Both the position numbers and the translations under genes were made by a program. Under the pieces are notes generated by a model. That model had not been told where the DNA came from, did not search any database, and saw only the letters and a list, made by a program, of their open reading frames with translations. A stretch of DNA of 64,000 bases from Amblyornis subalaris. Taxonomy: Eukaryota; Chordata; Aves; Passeriformes; Ptilonorhynchidae. The stretch spans positions 7,943,899 to 8,007,898 of the forward strand of contig JACAXG010000025.1 of NCBI GenBank assembly GCA_018881555.1, given 5' to 3'. Below are positions 37,905-49,989 of the stretch, in pieces. Every line of letters starts with the position of its first letter. The stretch's first letter is position 1.

Positions 37905-38090
37905 TCTCTNGGCCTCAGAGCACTTTGCCAACATTAATTAGCCTTGTGAGATAGCTCTGATACTCATTTTATGGGCGCAGAGCAATTATGTCCATTTTAT
38001 GGGCACACGGCAGTTAAGTGGCACCCACAAGGTCAAAGGAGAGTTCCGGTATCCAGCCACCAAATCTGGCCAGCACTTACTCCATTAGTA
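37905..38090 (-). mobile_element. MIR-type SINE (amniote MIR-like), decayed
   Basis: The plus strand reads as the reverse complement of a MIR element. It has CTCAGAGCACTTTGCC with AACATTAATTAGCCTTGTGA (the tail side, where the MIR complement has gcactttac, then attaat, then tgtgaggtag), then CATTTTATGGGC, CAGTTAAGTGGCACCCACAA and GGTCAAAGGAGAGTTC (complement of the conserved core ttaagtgacttgcccaaggtcacacag). The element is noncoding, derived from a tRNA promoter and mobilised by a partner LINE in early amniotes. An internal 28-bp duplication of the core is listed separately. Exact ends are uncertain. Confidence 0.65.
37965..38020. repeat. 28-bp tandem duplication inside the MIR-like SINE
   Basis: The units at 37965-37992 and 37993-38020 both start CATTTTATGGGC. 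They continue with related sequence (GCAGAGCAATTATGTC against ACACGGCAGTTAAGTG). They are diverged, so the duplication is old. A standard MIR has only one such segment. Confidence 0.7.
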
Positions 38091-38380
38091 ATATATTTAT
38101 TCCTATTTATTAGGTCAGTTCCCATGCTTGGGTGGACCATGTGATTGAAGTTTCAAGGATCTGATATTTCCCACAGGTAGACAGCCAGGAACTACAAAAC
38201 ATTTCCCGTAGTGTAAATCTACACCAACATCCCACCGAATGGCAAGTCTCAGAACCAGCACTTGGAGCCCTAGAAGTCTTCATTTTCCCATAACTGAAGT
38301 CAGTATCAGTGTTTCATGGAGACCCCTAACGCCATATAGATACCACAGTGTATTCATCCTCTCCCTAACATGCAACCACT

Positions 38381-38401
38381 GTTTGTTTGTTTGTTTGTTT
38401 G
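38381..38401. repeat. (GTTT)5 microsatellite
   Basis: Five perfect GTTT units followed by G. Confidence 0.97.
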
Positions 38402-38438
38402 GAGCAGTTTTTTGTTGAAGCTCACAAACTGACTGCTT

Positions 38439-38455
38439 TATTATTATTATTATTA
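38439..38455. repeat. (TTA)n trinucleotide repeat
   Basis: TATTATTATTATTATTA, a short perfect repeat. Confidence 0.9.
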
Positions 38456-38590
38456 GCTTCAGATATACAGATCCCTTTTTAAGATTCAGGTCAACTTAAA
38501 GGTAAAGACACCGCTTCAAAACAAAACAGAAAATGCAATTTACATCTCTCATGTTTTTCTTCTTAGACAAAACTGAATGAACTTGTGGAT

Positions 38591-38690
38591 GAGTTCACCA
38601 GCTCCATCTCAAAACCTGCATTTTCATCATCTTATTGAGCTCATCACCTCCATCTCAAAACCTGCATTTTCATCACCTTTTTGAGCTCAA
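38591..38690. repeat. 46-bp tandem duplication
   Basis: A 46-bp unit at 38591-38636 is repeated at 38637-38682. The units share the core CTCCATCTCAAAACCTGCAT at 38602 and 38648, then TTTCATCA. They differ at only a few positions, and a partial third copy begins GAGCTCA at 38683. No known family is recognised. Confidence 0.95.
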
Positions 38691-40998
38691 GAAGGTCACT
38701 AACAGTTTCTGCCTAATTTTACCTGTCTACTTACAAAGAAAACAAATCAGCATTTAATTAGGTGCATGTGATGTAAGAGCTACTGTGCAGTTGCACCATG
38801 TGGAGATTAAGAGCATCTTAATGCATCACAGCTACCCCAAGCTGTCTCAGAAAGCCTTAGATGTGTGACATTTTATAACTGTAAATACATTACATGCCAC
38901 AAACCCCCTTCCCCAAACACTGCCTGTAAGCACTGACTAAACAACAGGATCTAGGGCACATTTGCAGGTATGCAGAAAATGCTCTTTGATTGACACATTG
39001 GAGGGAGGAGTGGATATTATTATAAGAACGGAGCACCTTTTTTTTCCTTGCATTTGCCTCCCAGGTTGCTTAACCTAGCATGGGAAGATAATCTGTTTAT
39101 TTAGCCTGCTTAAATTCTGTAACTGACTGTGTATTACAACTTCTTTTCTCCTCACCAAACATACAAATCGATGGTATAAAGACCAGCCAGTTTCACCCAA
39201 AGAAGAAAGCCTCAGAAAGGGGCAAGGCTTGAACACAACCTGTATACAGGCACAGTGACAGCCCCTCTTGGTGAAGAGAGCGAGCTCAGGAGCTCCTGGA
39301 AACCATCAAGTTTATCAACACCCAGGCAAGAACAGCTGTGAGACCAATGGTTTGAGGAAAGAAAGGTGAGAGAAAAACTCATTACAGTAAACAACTACCC
39401 TTGGGGATGCTTCACTCTGTCCTGCCCCTTCTCAGGTTTTGTTTCATCCTGCGACCACCAGTGACCGCTCAGCTGAGCAGGGCAGGACAGATTTGTCCTG
39501 GTGACACCATGCCGCAAGCTTCCCACTGCTCTCAACTGGCACAAGACATCAAACCTGGGCTTCATTTCCTCCAAATTAGAGAAAGGCAGGGCAGCAGGGA
39601 GGCAAAAGGATATACAAGGTGGTAGGTGCTTCCAGGATCTTCCTGCAGCCTGGTGGGTGGAGGGATTTTAGCAGATGAAAGCCATTCCCTGCTCTGCACT
39701 GTCATCTTCTACACAGATCATGCACAAACAAGGGAACAAAAGAGATGTGTTTGTTCCAGTTCTATTAGAAACACAAAGACATTGTTTTGGTGGATAATTT
39801 GTTTGCTCAGGAAAGCTCAGCTCAACTGCAGGAGTAGCAATTGCTGTGAGGTCCTGCAGATGATTTAAACAGATAAAGCTAAAAACCCCANGTTCAAAAT
39901 TATGTTGACCAAGACACAAATATCACAGGCCTTATTTTTATCATCAGAGAGAAGTGCCTTTGGTTTGCTTGTGCAACTACCTGACTTTTTCCATGTAAAA
40001 AAATAAACATGAAAAGACAAGGCTTCCCTTTAGATTAACGTGTACAGTCACTAACTGTGTTCNTAAGATGCTGCACCCACAACAGATATTCATCCCGCTT
40101 GGAAACGGGACTTGCACTAATTCTTCCAAACTTTTGTTCATGTACAAACAGNGTCCACTGGCTTGGCTTTGTCTATCTTGTGGCTTAATCCTTAGCTGAC
40201 ACATTATGCATGCATGTTTTACACTGTTTATATTCCAGACTTTCCCAACAAAAATGCACAAACCCTAGAAAAACAAGCACTTTTTTTTTTGAAGTTGTTA
40301 GATGTGTATTCACTTATGAAGAAAAAGCAGTCACATCTGTGCTACATAAGATGTGTTAGAAGGCCAAGATGTAATTATCTCATTGGTGGTTTAAATATAG
40401 CTTTTGCCAGAGAGAGTTCATCTTCACCCATGCTGTAAATTGGGTTAATTTTTCAGCATGCCAAATGGCAATTTGTTCTCTTAACATGAATGGCTTTAGT
40501 AACATCAGCTGCAGCTTCACAATATTAACATCTACCCTTTAGAACTCTGAAAAATGAATTATTCACCCTAACTTGAACAACGGCTTCATTCTCAAATCAA
40601 ACAGGCAATATTAACCCTAAATTATTCTGCATTAGAGTAAGCAAGAGCTGTCTGAAGCAGAGATTCAGTCAGTATTTACTCCACTGAAAAACCAGGCATC
40701 TGTTTAGACATGCAAGTCTGTGACAGTGTTACCTACGAGAGCAAGATGTGCTGAGTTGTGAATGTGCAAAATTTGCAAAGGGACTGCTCAGTTAAAATAG
40801 CATTGGCTGAGCCCACATAGGATACAGCAAAGTATGNATTTATTTAAATGAATTGCAAAACTAGTGGTGGAATAGTTGGCAGGTACTTCCACAAACGTAA
40901 CAGAAAACTATGGAGAGTANGAAGAGATGTAGCTAGTCTGCATTTCTGACAAGGCAACTTTAAAACAAACTTTTACTGATTTCAATGAAAGTTCCATG

Positions 40999-41031
40999 GT
41001 ACAAAACAAACAAACAAAACAAACAAAAATC
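40999..41031. repeat. (CAAA)n-type low-complexity tract
   Basis: CAAA and CAAAA units make up the tract, with no G. Confidence 0.95.
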
Positions 41032-41110
41032 CCAAAAGTGTTCATCTTCTTTTTTCTCCTGTGGCAACCCAGATTCTAAAACTGTTTTCTAACAGGGAAG
41101 ATTTTCTACA

Positions 41111-41125
41111 TTTTTTTTTTTTTTT
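41111..41125. repeat. Poly-T run (15 nt)
   Basis: Fifteen consecutive T with no recognisable retroelement attached. Confidence 0.9.
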
Positions 41126-43764
41126 CAAGTTGCCCTATTCAGTTTGTCCAGTATTTTATACTGGCTTTTTTAGAATATATTTACATTTGAGGGCTAGACT
41201 ACTTTTACGTACACTTAGCTGAGATCATTTAGCTCTACATGAAACAAGTAATAATCCTACCTCCANATAAATTCTGTCTTCAAAATAAGTTTGGAAATTA
41301 TTTTCAAGGACAACTTTTTCCTTCTCAAAAACTCTGATGAAAGTACAGGTGTTCCAAAGGCACTATTTAGCATCAGATAAATCTGGAAAGTGCCAGGTCC
41401 CCTTTCCCACATTTCCACCTACAGACTTGTGCACAGATTTGTGCACCTACATGGGTCTGTANGAGTGTGGAGAGGCACATCAGGTACACCAGCTTCTCAG
41501 AAATCCAAGAAGAGCTGCAAAAGGGGAATTATGTGATTGAACAAAGGCTTTCCCTCCTTAACCTCACTAGATACCTTGTACATGACACAACTGTAAAAAA
41601 TTCCACATCNCACAAATCCTTACGTTTCATCCTTCCTAAGGAGCAGGGAGGAAATGAAGATTGTCTCTGAAGAGTGCACTTACACTTTTTCCCAGTTCGT
41701 GTATTTCGGACCTCTAAGAGAGGAGAGCCTCCCTCCACAAGAGACAATAGAGGTATTCCAAGCATGNGATGGAATCACCTGTACATTTGACACTGTCCTG
41801 TCTTTCCTGTTTAACAATCCATATTTCCAGTATGACCAGGCTCCACAGGAACAGTAAGGAGCAGAGGTACTATCATCTCTGTTGGAAGGACTGGTGGTGC
41901 ACCAGGTTCCTCCGAGACAGAAGCAGATACAAACCTGTTGCCAACACACTGCAGCTGCCAGACCCAGCCTGGAAGAATTGGGGTTATCTGAGCTATTCTG
42001 TTTTCAAAGCCACCTTCATCTGGGAAGAAGGGGAGTTAATTCTACAAAAAGACAACTGATAACATGAGGTCAATTCAGTGCAAAGCAGCAATCCAAACAA
42101 CCTTCAAGGATTATTATTGCTGAAGTAAAATTTCTCTTTCAGAAGGGTTCCCCTATCAGCCCTGTCTCCTTACACACAACATTTCACCCTTTTCATGTTC
42201 TGTCCTGCCCATCTTTCTCTGACTACAGGTAAATATATATTTACACAAAGACTAGCAACAATAGGCCCTCACTGTGATTTAACAAAAGGGAATTTATTTT
42301 TAGAGTCTGAGTAATTGCCAGAAATAAAATCTGGTTTAAATATTATGGTTTATTTAACACTTCCCTTATTCAAAATGTAGTGCTCTATTTACAAGCTAAT
42401 TAGAAACTTTTACAGTGTTTAAAGAAAATCTATTCCCATTAGAGGGCCAACAACAACACAAATCTTGTGCAGATGTCTATAAGATGTCCAGCAGAAGTTG
42501 GCAGCATCAATCACCTGCCTTCACTGTCAGTAGAGTTAATAAATTATTACTATAGCACAGTAGTCAAGCACAAAAGAAACAGATTTAACCTAGAAAACAA
42601 CTGAAAGAAAACAACTGAACCAACAAAAATCTTCTCCAAACGCTTGAATATGGACACATTTAACAAAAATCTCAAAGTTCTACTTTTAATCTTTTGTTGG
42701 CATCATGTGTGACAGAACAGATTAATGTAAGATAGTGACAGGTCTACAAAATAAACCTGTGTTGTCCATCACAAGCAGTGGCAGTTTTAAAGCCTCCCCT
42801 GGGCTATCTTGGCCTTGCAACTGACAGTGAACACATTTTTAATACATAACTCCTTCTAGGTCTTGGAAAAATATGTTAATCTATTGACCTTGGAAATCCA
42901 TCAGGAACGTGGAACATCTGTGTGAGTGAAAAGCCCAGTCTCTAACCTCTCTGTAATGCATCTTTGGGTTTGATCCTGCCACCCACAACCATCTGAGCAC
43001 ACGATACATAAAACCAGACTGGGTGCTGTGCATTTTCCAACGTATTTCCTAGCAGCCCTGGCTCGCCACTGGGGTAAGAAACAATCTTTGCAGAGTCTGA
43101 CAGTGGGGTTCCTCCTGTGAAAGGCAAGTTACACTGATGTAGGCGTAGTTGCTTGGGTGCCATTCTGCCCTCTCACATTCTACCTATGATGCTAAAAGGC
43201 CATCAGATCAGGCATCTGAGACCCAGGCCCATCCCTCCTTTGAGTCAGAGATCAGCATGCACTCAGTCCCTGCTGGCAGCAAAGGTGTGCCTAAGTGCTC
43301 CCTGATTAAAATCCCCTGAGGCAACACATGTTACAGTAACTTGAAATGATAGACCACTGCACTGTAGCTGCAAATCATCTGCACCATGCTGAACTGTAAT
43401 TTTAGCCTATTTGTTTGCAATGCAATCTGGGTCTCTGTAACAGAACCATTTTGTGTCTGTGATTGCATGTGGGAGGAGGTGTGGGCGAGTGGATGACAGG
43501 TGCAGTAAAATAAAACCACAAACTATGCATTGATGAGGTCGCCCATAAATAAAAAAGGCCTTCAGGTAGCCATATTTCTCTAAGACCAGGGACAATCGAT
43601 CAGCCTTAAACAGATGTCCTGGAAACATCTCTTGCATTCCATTTTATCCATACTTCTCTCGATATTTTTCTTACTCCATATTCCAGAAAGGAAGACCTTA
43701 AATCCACTGTCCCAAGATCATCAAGGTATCCAGTGAACAAATAAACAGTGAGTGCACATTCAAA

Positions 43765-44017
43765 AGATAGAAGTGGAAATAAGACAACCAGCAATTGGCA
43801 GAAACTGATGCACAGGAAGTTCCACCTGAACATAAAAACTTCTTTACTGTGTGGGTGACCGAGCAGTGGAACAGACTGCCCAAACAGGGTGCAGTCTTTC
43901 TCACTGGAGATATTCCAGAGTTGTCTGGATCTAATCCTGTGCCATGTGTTCTACGATGACCCTGTTTGACCCACTGTGGTCCCTTCCAACCTCACCCATG
44001 CTATGACTCTGTGAAAT
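43765..44017 (+). mobile_element. CR1 LINE, 3'-end fragment
   Basis: About 250 bp of a 5'-truncated CR1 copy. In order it shows GGCAGAAACTGATGCACAGG near 43797, AAGTTCCACCTGAACAT near 43817, CTTCTTTACTGTGTGGGTGA near 43839 (CR1 consensus cttctttactgtgcgggtga), GAGCAGTGGAACAGACTGCC at 43861, CTGGAGATATTCCAGAG near 43904, TGTCTGGATCTAATCCTGTG near 43922, CTACGATGACCCTG near 43951, GGTCCCTTCCAACCTC near 43978 and the terminal GACTCTGTGAAAT near 44005-44016. It is the end of ORF2 plus the 3' UTR, non-coding as it stands, and moderately diverged. Confidence 0.95.
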
Positions 44018-46560
44018 GTGCCCACAGGGTCTCCAGCAAGCAAGATCTGCAAGCACACCTTCACACAAAGATGAAATTGCAGTGTGAGTTACTTATCACA
44101 GACTGAGACACACCTGCATTACTGATGGTTATGGCTCTCTCTCATCACCGTGTTACAGAGCACTTGAGAGACTTCTTAGTGCAAACTGGAATATGTCCCA
44201 CTCAGCATTAGGCTTCCAGTGCCAGGGACTACTCTCCCAGTCTGTTTCATTTGTGTTCCCAGCTTGCCTTTCTGTCTTTTGTGGTTATTCTAATTTCAGT
44301 ACATTCTAGGGTTATTCTCCCTCAGAAGGTTTANCTATGGAAGGCCTTTATTCTGCAATGAGGCATAGCTTTGAAGTGCAACACCCATTTCAGAATATGA
44401 AATAAAANGTTACTCTTGCAAAGTACTTCATTTTACAGTAACTACTTTGGTCGGCTTCTTGCAGAAGAACTTGCTGTGGCTTTACAGGAAAGAACAAGAT
44501 GAAGGAAATCATCCCTTCCCTGTGCCAGAACAGATTTCTTTACACCCTAGTTCAAATTAGTTCAGTTTCAAGTGTCACAAAACTTTGGCTGTGAAGAGAT
44601 ATCAACTCTTGGAATCTGCTTGTTGCAATGAGAAGCATTGCCACCCACAGCCACTTGTCACAGGCCTTTCCTAGGTATAACAGCAGAAAAACCTGGAAGC
44701 AGTAGCACAGCAATGGCAGCAGGCACCCCATCTTCCCTTGGAAAACAGGATGTGCAGCCCATACAGATGTTCTTTATACCCTCTGTGCCAAAGGTGGCAC
44801 AACACACAGGTGAGACAAATCCTGCATATTGTCTTTAAACTGTTTGGATTCTACCAGCAGCTTATGCAGTCCAGCCCCTGATTTACAGCTCTAGACAGCT
44901 TCAGGGTCTGCTGCTGTGCCTTCCCTAGTCTCAAGGCAGGAGAACTGCGTGGGCAAAGCAGTGCTGTCCAGGAACTCCAGCCCTTCCCAGTGCTGCAGCA
45001 CTGCGGGCTCAGGTGGTGCCATCGGGTGTTAGCCCAAGGTACTGTCCATCCACCGAGCACACTGCGCACATCCTGCCCTGCAAAGCAGCAGCAGAAGGCC
45101 TGCCCGGGGAGTCAGTGAATGGAAAAAGCAAAGGTGACCCCTGACAAAGTTTTTCTGCTTCCCACANGCCTTTCCCCTGTATATTAAGCCATGCCGTCTC
45201 CTTCAGAAATCAAACAATTTAGTTTTCCTGACGACACCCTGGCCACTCATCCCACCTGCATTTTGCTCCCATTTAAGCAGAGCTAGTATTTTGCCTTTTC
45301 CATTTCCCTCCAAATATTCACTGGAGCCTGATGAAATCCCAAGCCCTCACCCTTTCAATCACCTCTTCCTCCTCAGCAGAGAGGCTGGGATGTCTCTCAG
45401 GTTTGACCTTGTCCCTACACAAATATGCAGCTCTGCTTAGTTTCCCTTTTATGGTGTCTCTGCTTATTGCTGATGGTGGTAATTTTAGTTTGTATCAAAT
45501 CACAGCTAGATTGCTATCCCATAATGTTTACAGTCTCCTATAATGTATATTTTGGAAATGCTAATAAAAACAATTTTTGAAGAGGAGAAAGGAATGGCAT
45601 TCAAATTGCTCACAGAGCATGAAGAAAAAATCCCCATCTTGTCAAGATTAGCTGTGGGTCTCCAACATTATCCTTTATTATTTAATGGCATTGTCACAAG
45701 CTCTTCTGGGGAAAAACACACTTCTGAGCCTTCTGAAATTTCTGACCCATTGTTTAGATGTGAAGTTTTATAGGGTGTGGGCTTTGAACCTGTCTCTGAT
45801 ACCAAATCTGATCACTGTTTGCACATGAAAAGATTGTTTTAATCAAAAACTGGAATGGTCTTTTTCAGAAGCAACATGTGCACTGAATACAGAGGCTTTT
45901 ACAGGGGATGCCAGTAGCACCCAAGAAGGAAAAAATACAGCTATGGAGACAGAATAGCTGGATCCTGCACTCTGCTGCCTTTGAAAAGAATGCCCTGCAC
46001 AAAGGCACAAAACTGATTAGCTTGTTCTCTGTGCAGACCTCAAAACTCATTTTTCAGTCTAAATTAACATAGATCTACAGTATTGGTGCTCTTAAAGAAA
46101 ACTAATGAACTGTTCTATATTCATCTTTCTCATTACAGATTTGTTGCAGCTTATCACATGAATAATATTCCAGCTCTTAAGGGGGGGGAAAGACATCCTG
46201 TGTCAGAGAAAAATATCTTAATTTCTCACATGCACTTAAACACTAAGTTAATCAAATAGTAATAAGTTATATAAGTTACTTTAAAGCTGCTAACACAAGA
46301 TGAACCCCTGCTTTGCTGTGCACAGGATGAATTTTTTTAATGGTGTACTCTCTAGCTGTTACCACTGATAAGGCTTTCGCAACAGTTTTGAAAAGAAATT
46401 GATGTAATTTTGCAGCATTATGCATTATTCTGGGAATGCAATAAGGGCAAGATTTCATTCTACATCCATAAAGGGGAGCAGTTCAGAATTCAGAGCGTAA
46501 GGACAGGACAAACTAAAAGAGACTTTGTGTCACCTGTTGGCACTCCTGCTTGTGCTCTCT
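44018..46560. other. Non-coding stretch, no gene recognised
   Basis: Unique sequence. A perfect 16-bp palindrome (CAGTGCTGCAGCACTG) sits at 44988-45003 within a GC-richer patch at 44850-45120. A G8 run lies at 46181-46188. Open frames are short and unrecognised. Confidence 0.5.
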
Positions 46561-46760
46561 TTCGGGGGCTTCGACCTTTGGGCCTTTCTGAAGGATGGTA
46601 ATGGTGCGAGGATGTCCACGGGCCACAGCACTGCCCAGAGGCCGTGCCGCATTAGGGACTGTGGATGTGTCTAATCACATCAGCCCTGCCTATAAAATCA
46701 CTGCCCTCTGAAGCTTTTATGCTGGAGGGATCCTGCTGCAGCCACACACGGAATTAGAGC
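46561..46760 (+). promoter_or_regulatory. Weak candidate promoter-like segment with TATA-type box
   Basis: A patch with seven or so CpGs (TTTCGGGGGCTTCGACC near 46560, GGTGCGAGG near 46603, CCACGGGCC near 46616, GGCCGTGCCGC near 46640) is followed by a TATAAAAT word at 46691-46698. Either could be chance in 64 kb of AT-rich DNA. No downstream gene is recognised, so this is only a candidate. Confidence 0.15.
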
Positions 46761-49700
46761 ATTTACAGCTCTCAGTAGCAGTTTGAGATTGGAGAAGTGT
46801 CAAAGGGCAAGGATTTCATCCAAAAGAGCCAACTTGCAAACGCCATGCAGAGTGCTCAGGCTCATTCAGCCTGCCACTTGAAGAACAACATGAAGCTACA
46901 GTTAAAAGCCTGTAAGTATGCATTAGGGAATACAGTCATACCTGTCTGCAAAGCTGACATGTATGCAAGCTGCATGTGCACAAGCACAGACTTTCTGGGC
47001 TATATACTTAATTAAATTTATGGCTAATGTGGTTAAAAATAAGAACAGTCCCAGAAATCTTATGTCTCCTGAGGCAGGCAGATGTACAATTCTCAGTCTA
47101 ATTCAATACAGAATTTGGAGAGCCTAAAATCAGCAGGTTTCCTAGTCCACTGAGCCAAAACTAGTTGTCACCAGAACTTGCAAGTTGCACCTTCGTAAAA
47201 TAAGAAAAAAAACAAAAAACGTTACGGCTAAATGGAGACAGACATCTAGAACCTGAATGCATTTCACTGTCACCAAGGTTTTTGTAATACCAGTGGCTAC
47301 CATTTGTCTTCTGGAGAGAAATACAAGCAAAACTTTCAAACAGCAGCCCTATTCTTCTGTGTCCATGAGAAGTAGCTCTGACAAAGGAGGAGTAGACTAT
47401 GAAAATAGTCTTCAGAGGTGTTCCAGGACTGAATCGGCTCTGGACCTCATCAGCACCAATAACTTAGGGAGTTCCACTACAAATAAGGCACTGACTGGTC
47501 ACTGAAAATCTAGTATTGAACATCAGCTCTACCTACAACTCCAGGCAAATCCTTTCACTCTGCTGATTGTACTCTCTCTCCTCTATTTCAAGTATAGAAA
47601 TGACAGAACATACACAACTTCTCTCTGAATTTAAATTTAAATTGTTGCTGACAGTGTAGATTCAGAGCAGAGATTTCAGTTAGGGTCTTGAGGCACTCAA
47701 GTGACAACAGCAGGGTGTTTAGAAATCATTCTTTAAGCACAATATGATAGCTTCTACCCCAGTGAGCCCTTAACATGGCTTCCATATGCTCAATAAGTTT
47801 ACCTGTCCAAAGTTGTTACCATGCCTGGGTAATTTTACATTTGTGGACTGTCTATGAATCTTTGCTATCTTGACCAGATGAAAGGCTTGAAATTAACAAG
47901 ATTGGTATTAAGGCTTTAATTTGGATTAGAAATGGATCTCAGAGTCTACTTCAAATACTGTGGCATCTTTTCTAAATACAATAAATGATTTCTAACATTA
48001 GCTTTTTCTTACCTAGCTGTCATCTACTCAAACAAATATTCACTTACTAAAACTTCAAATATACATTTTTCCTGACTATCAAACAATTCCAGTTCTCTAG
48101 TTAAAAGGATAAACACATGCAACATATAATCACTGGTTTCTGCCCATTCTGGCATAGATGTAGCTAATTATATTACTAGAGCACCAACTTGTTCAAAGTC
48201 AAACATATTTCTCAAAGATTTCAAACAGCAATTTCTAAACAATATGAAGACCACAGCTTTCATCTCCAAACATCATAAACACCACTGGAGGGAGAGACAG
48301 ACATTTGTGAGTGAGATAAAGGAGTTTGTTAAGTGTTCAGAATTGATTGATGTCTGACCTTAGCAGCGTGCATTACTCAAAAATTATAGCATTTTGAAGG
48401 ATCCTTTTAAAAANACAAACCCATGAGAAACCATAAGTTTCAGCTGTGGGACTTTTCCAAGGTGGTTAAGTTTCCATGATCATTCAAAGTGACAAGCAGC
48501 TACAAGATTCCTAAGTCAATCTACTTCAAGATATATAAAACTGACCAAGGTGCAAAAGGAGTAAGGCTCCAATAAATTTTTCCGAACAACATTTAATTTT
48601 TAAAACTTCAGTTTTTAGAATTTGTAACTTCCAGATTGTTTGGGTGTCTAAGAAATTCACTCCCAAAAGATCACTTTAAGCAGTTCTCCATATATAAATG
48701 ATGCAAGCTAATACATCAAGCAGTGTATACTGAAAATATATTAATTCTTCTAAAGGATTCATACATTCAGTTTAAAAGTTGCAGCCAACTCTGTAGACCA
48801 CCAAAATAGGATTAGTATTGTTTCTGCAGAGGTAAAAAATTGCTTCAAGATTAATTAGAGATCAAAATGGAGATTAATCTGTACTGAAATACGTGGTAGG
48901 CTTTCTGAAGACCTGTGAAATCTGGATTGCTCTGTTTATTTTCGTGCAGGGTGTATCTATCAGTAAAATGAGAACTGCAGTGTTAAATTCCTGCTTGCTC
49001 GTTTGAGGTTTTAAAGAAGATATGTCAATTAGACGTTTATTTATTTAGGAAATCTTATTTGAATGGACACAAAAAGGAGCTTAGAAGGCACTACTCCATT
49101 TTATGAATTTGAATAAAGCATATCACAAGATTNATGCTAGTTTTACCCAGTAGTAAAATCCTTCTCTTTACCTGATGCTCAGATTATTCTCTCCCCTCCT
49201 CATCTTTTTCCCCAGTTTCCTCATTTCTCTGCACCAAGTTTAGTTTCTGCTTACCCCATCTTCAAATGCCCATTTTTAGTTGGCTCCCCTTTCCTCATAA
49301 CCTTTTCTCCTACCTTTTTCACTTCCCTACACTAGCAGTACCAGTGCGTAAGAACTTTCCATGAGAAGCACAGCTGACTGAAAAGCTGCTAAACCCCAGA
49401 ACCTCACAGAGGTTGAAAACCACAGTATCAATACATTTCTACATTTCAGATGATGTTTTGGNCAGTGGGTAATGCAAAATTCTGGGGGTAGATTCTAATC
49501 TACTATCTTTCCCTTGGAAAGGATGGAATAATAATGATGGAGCTTGAATCCACCCTTAACCTTTGCCCTCCACTTCCATACTTCTTTATAATCACAATCA
49601 TCACAATTACACAGAGCACTGCTTTAACTGCGGCTGTGAACGGTGCTGTTTTAAGCTCATATCATTCTTTGAGGCAAACCACTCCACTCTGGCCTCCTTA

Positions 49701-49989
49701 AGTTTGACAAAGTTCATTTTTCCTAAGCATTTTCTGGAACTCATCACTGGGTAAAAATAGTAAAGAGTTAGCCTGAGGAGCATTTTTTCCTGCCTGTTAA
49801 TGTATTTCCTGCTAGCTCTGTCTTGTGAAGTTAAACACGTCTCAGAAAGGAGTCTCTGCTAAAGAACCTTCCAATAGCTCATCAGTTCAAAGCAGACCTA
49901 GTATTCATTTCTTCTGACAAAGTATCTCCCTGGCCTTGAGCAGTCCAGCAGCTTCTTTATCACAGGGCATACGAAACATCTGTACAGCA
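46761..49989. other. Non-coding, AT-rich stretch
   Basis: Unique sequence. The block from about 47.6 to 49.1 kb is especially AT-rich with few open frames. A pyrimidine-rich stretch lies at about 49165-49335. No repeat family, RNA gene or exon is recognised. Confidence 0.5.

Larger units (their letters stand above)
38691..43764. other. Non-coding stretch, no gene recognised
   Basis: Unique sequence. Contents listed separately are (CAAA)n at 40999-41031 and poly-T at 41111-41125. A plus-strand cluster of open frames at 41337-42067 runs through all three frames with an open minus-strand frame opposite. I do not recognise the peptides and treat the cluster as unproven. Otherwise AT-rich with no repeat family seen. 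Confidence 0.45.
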
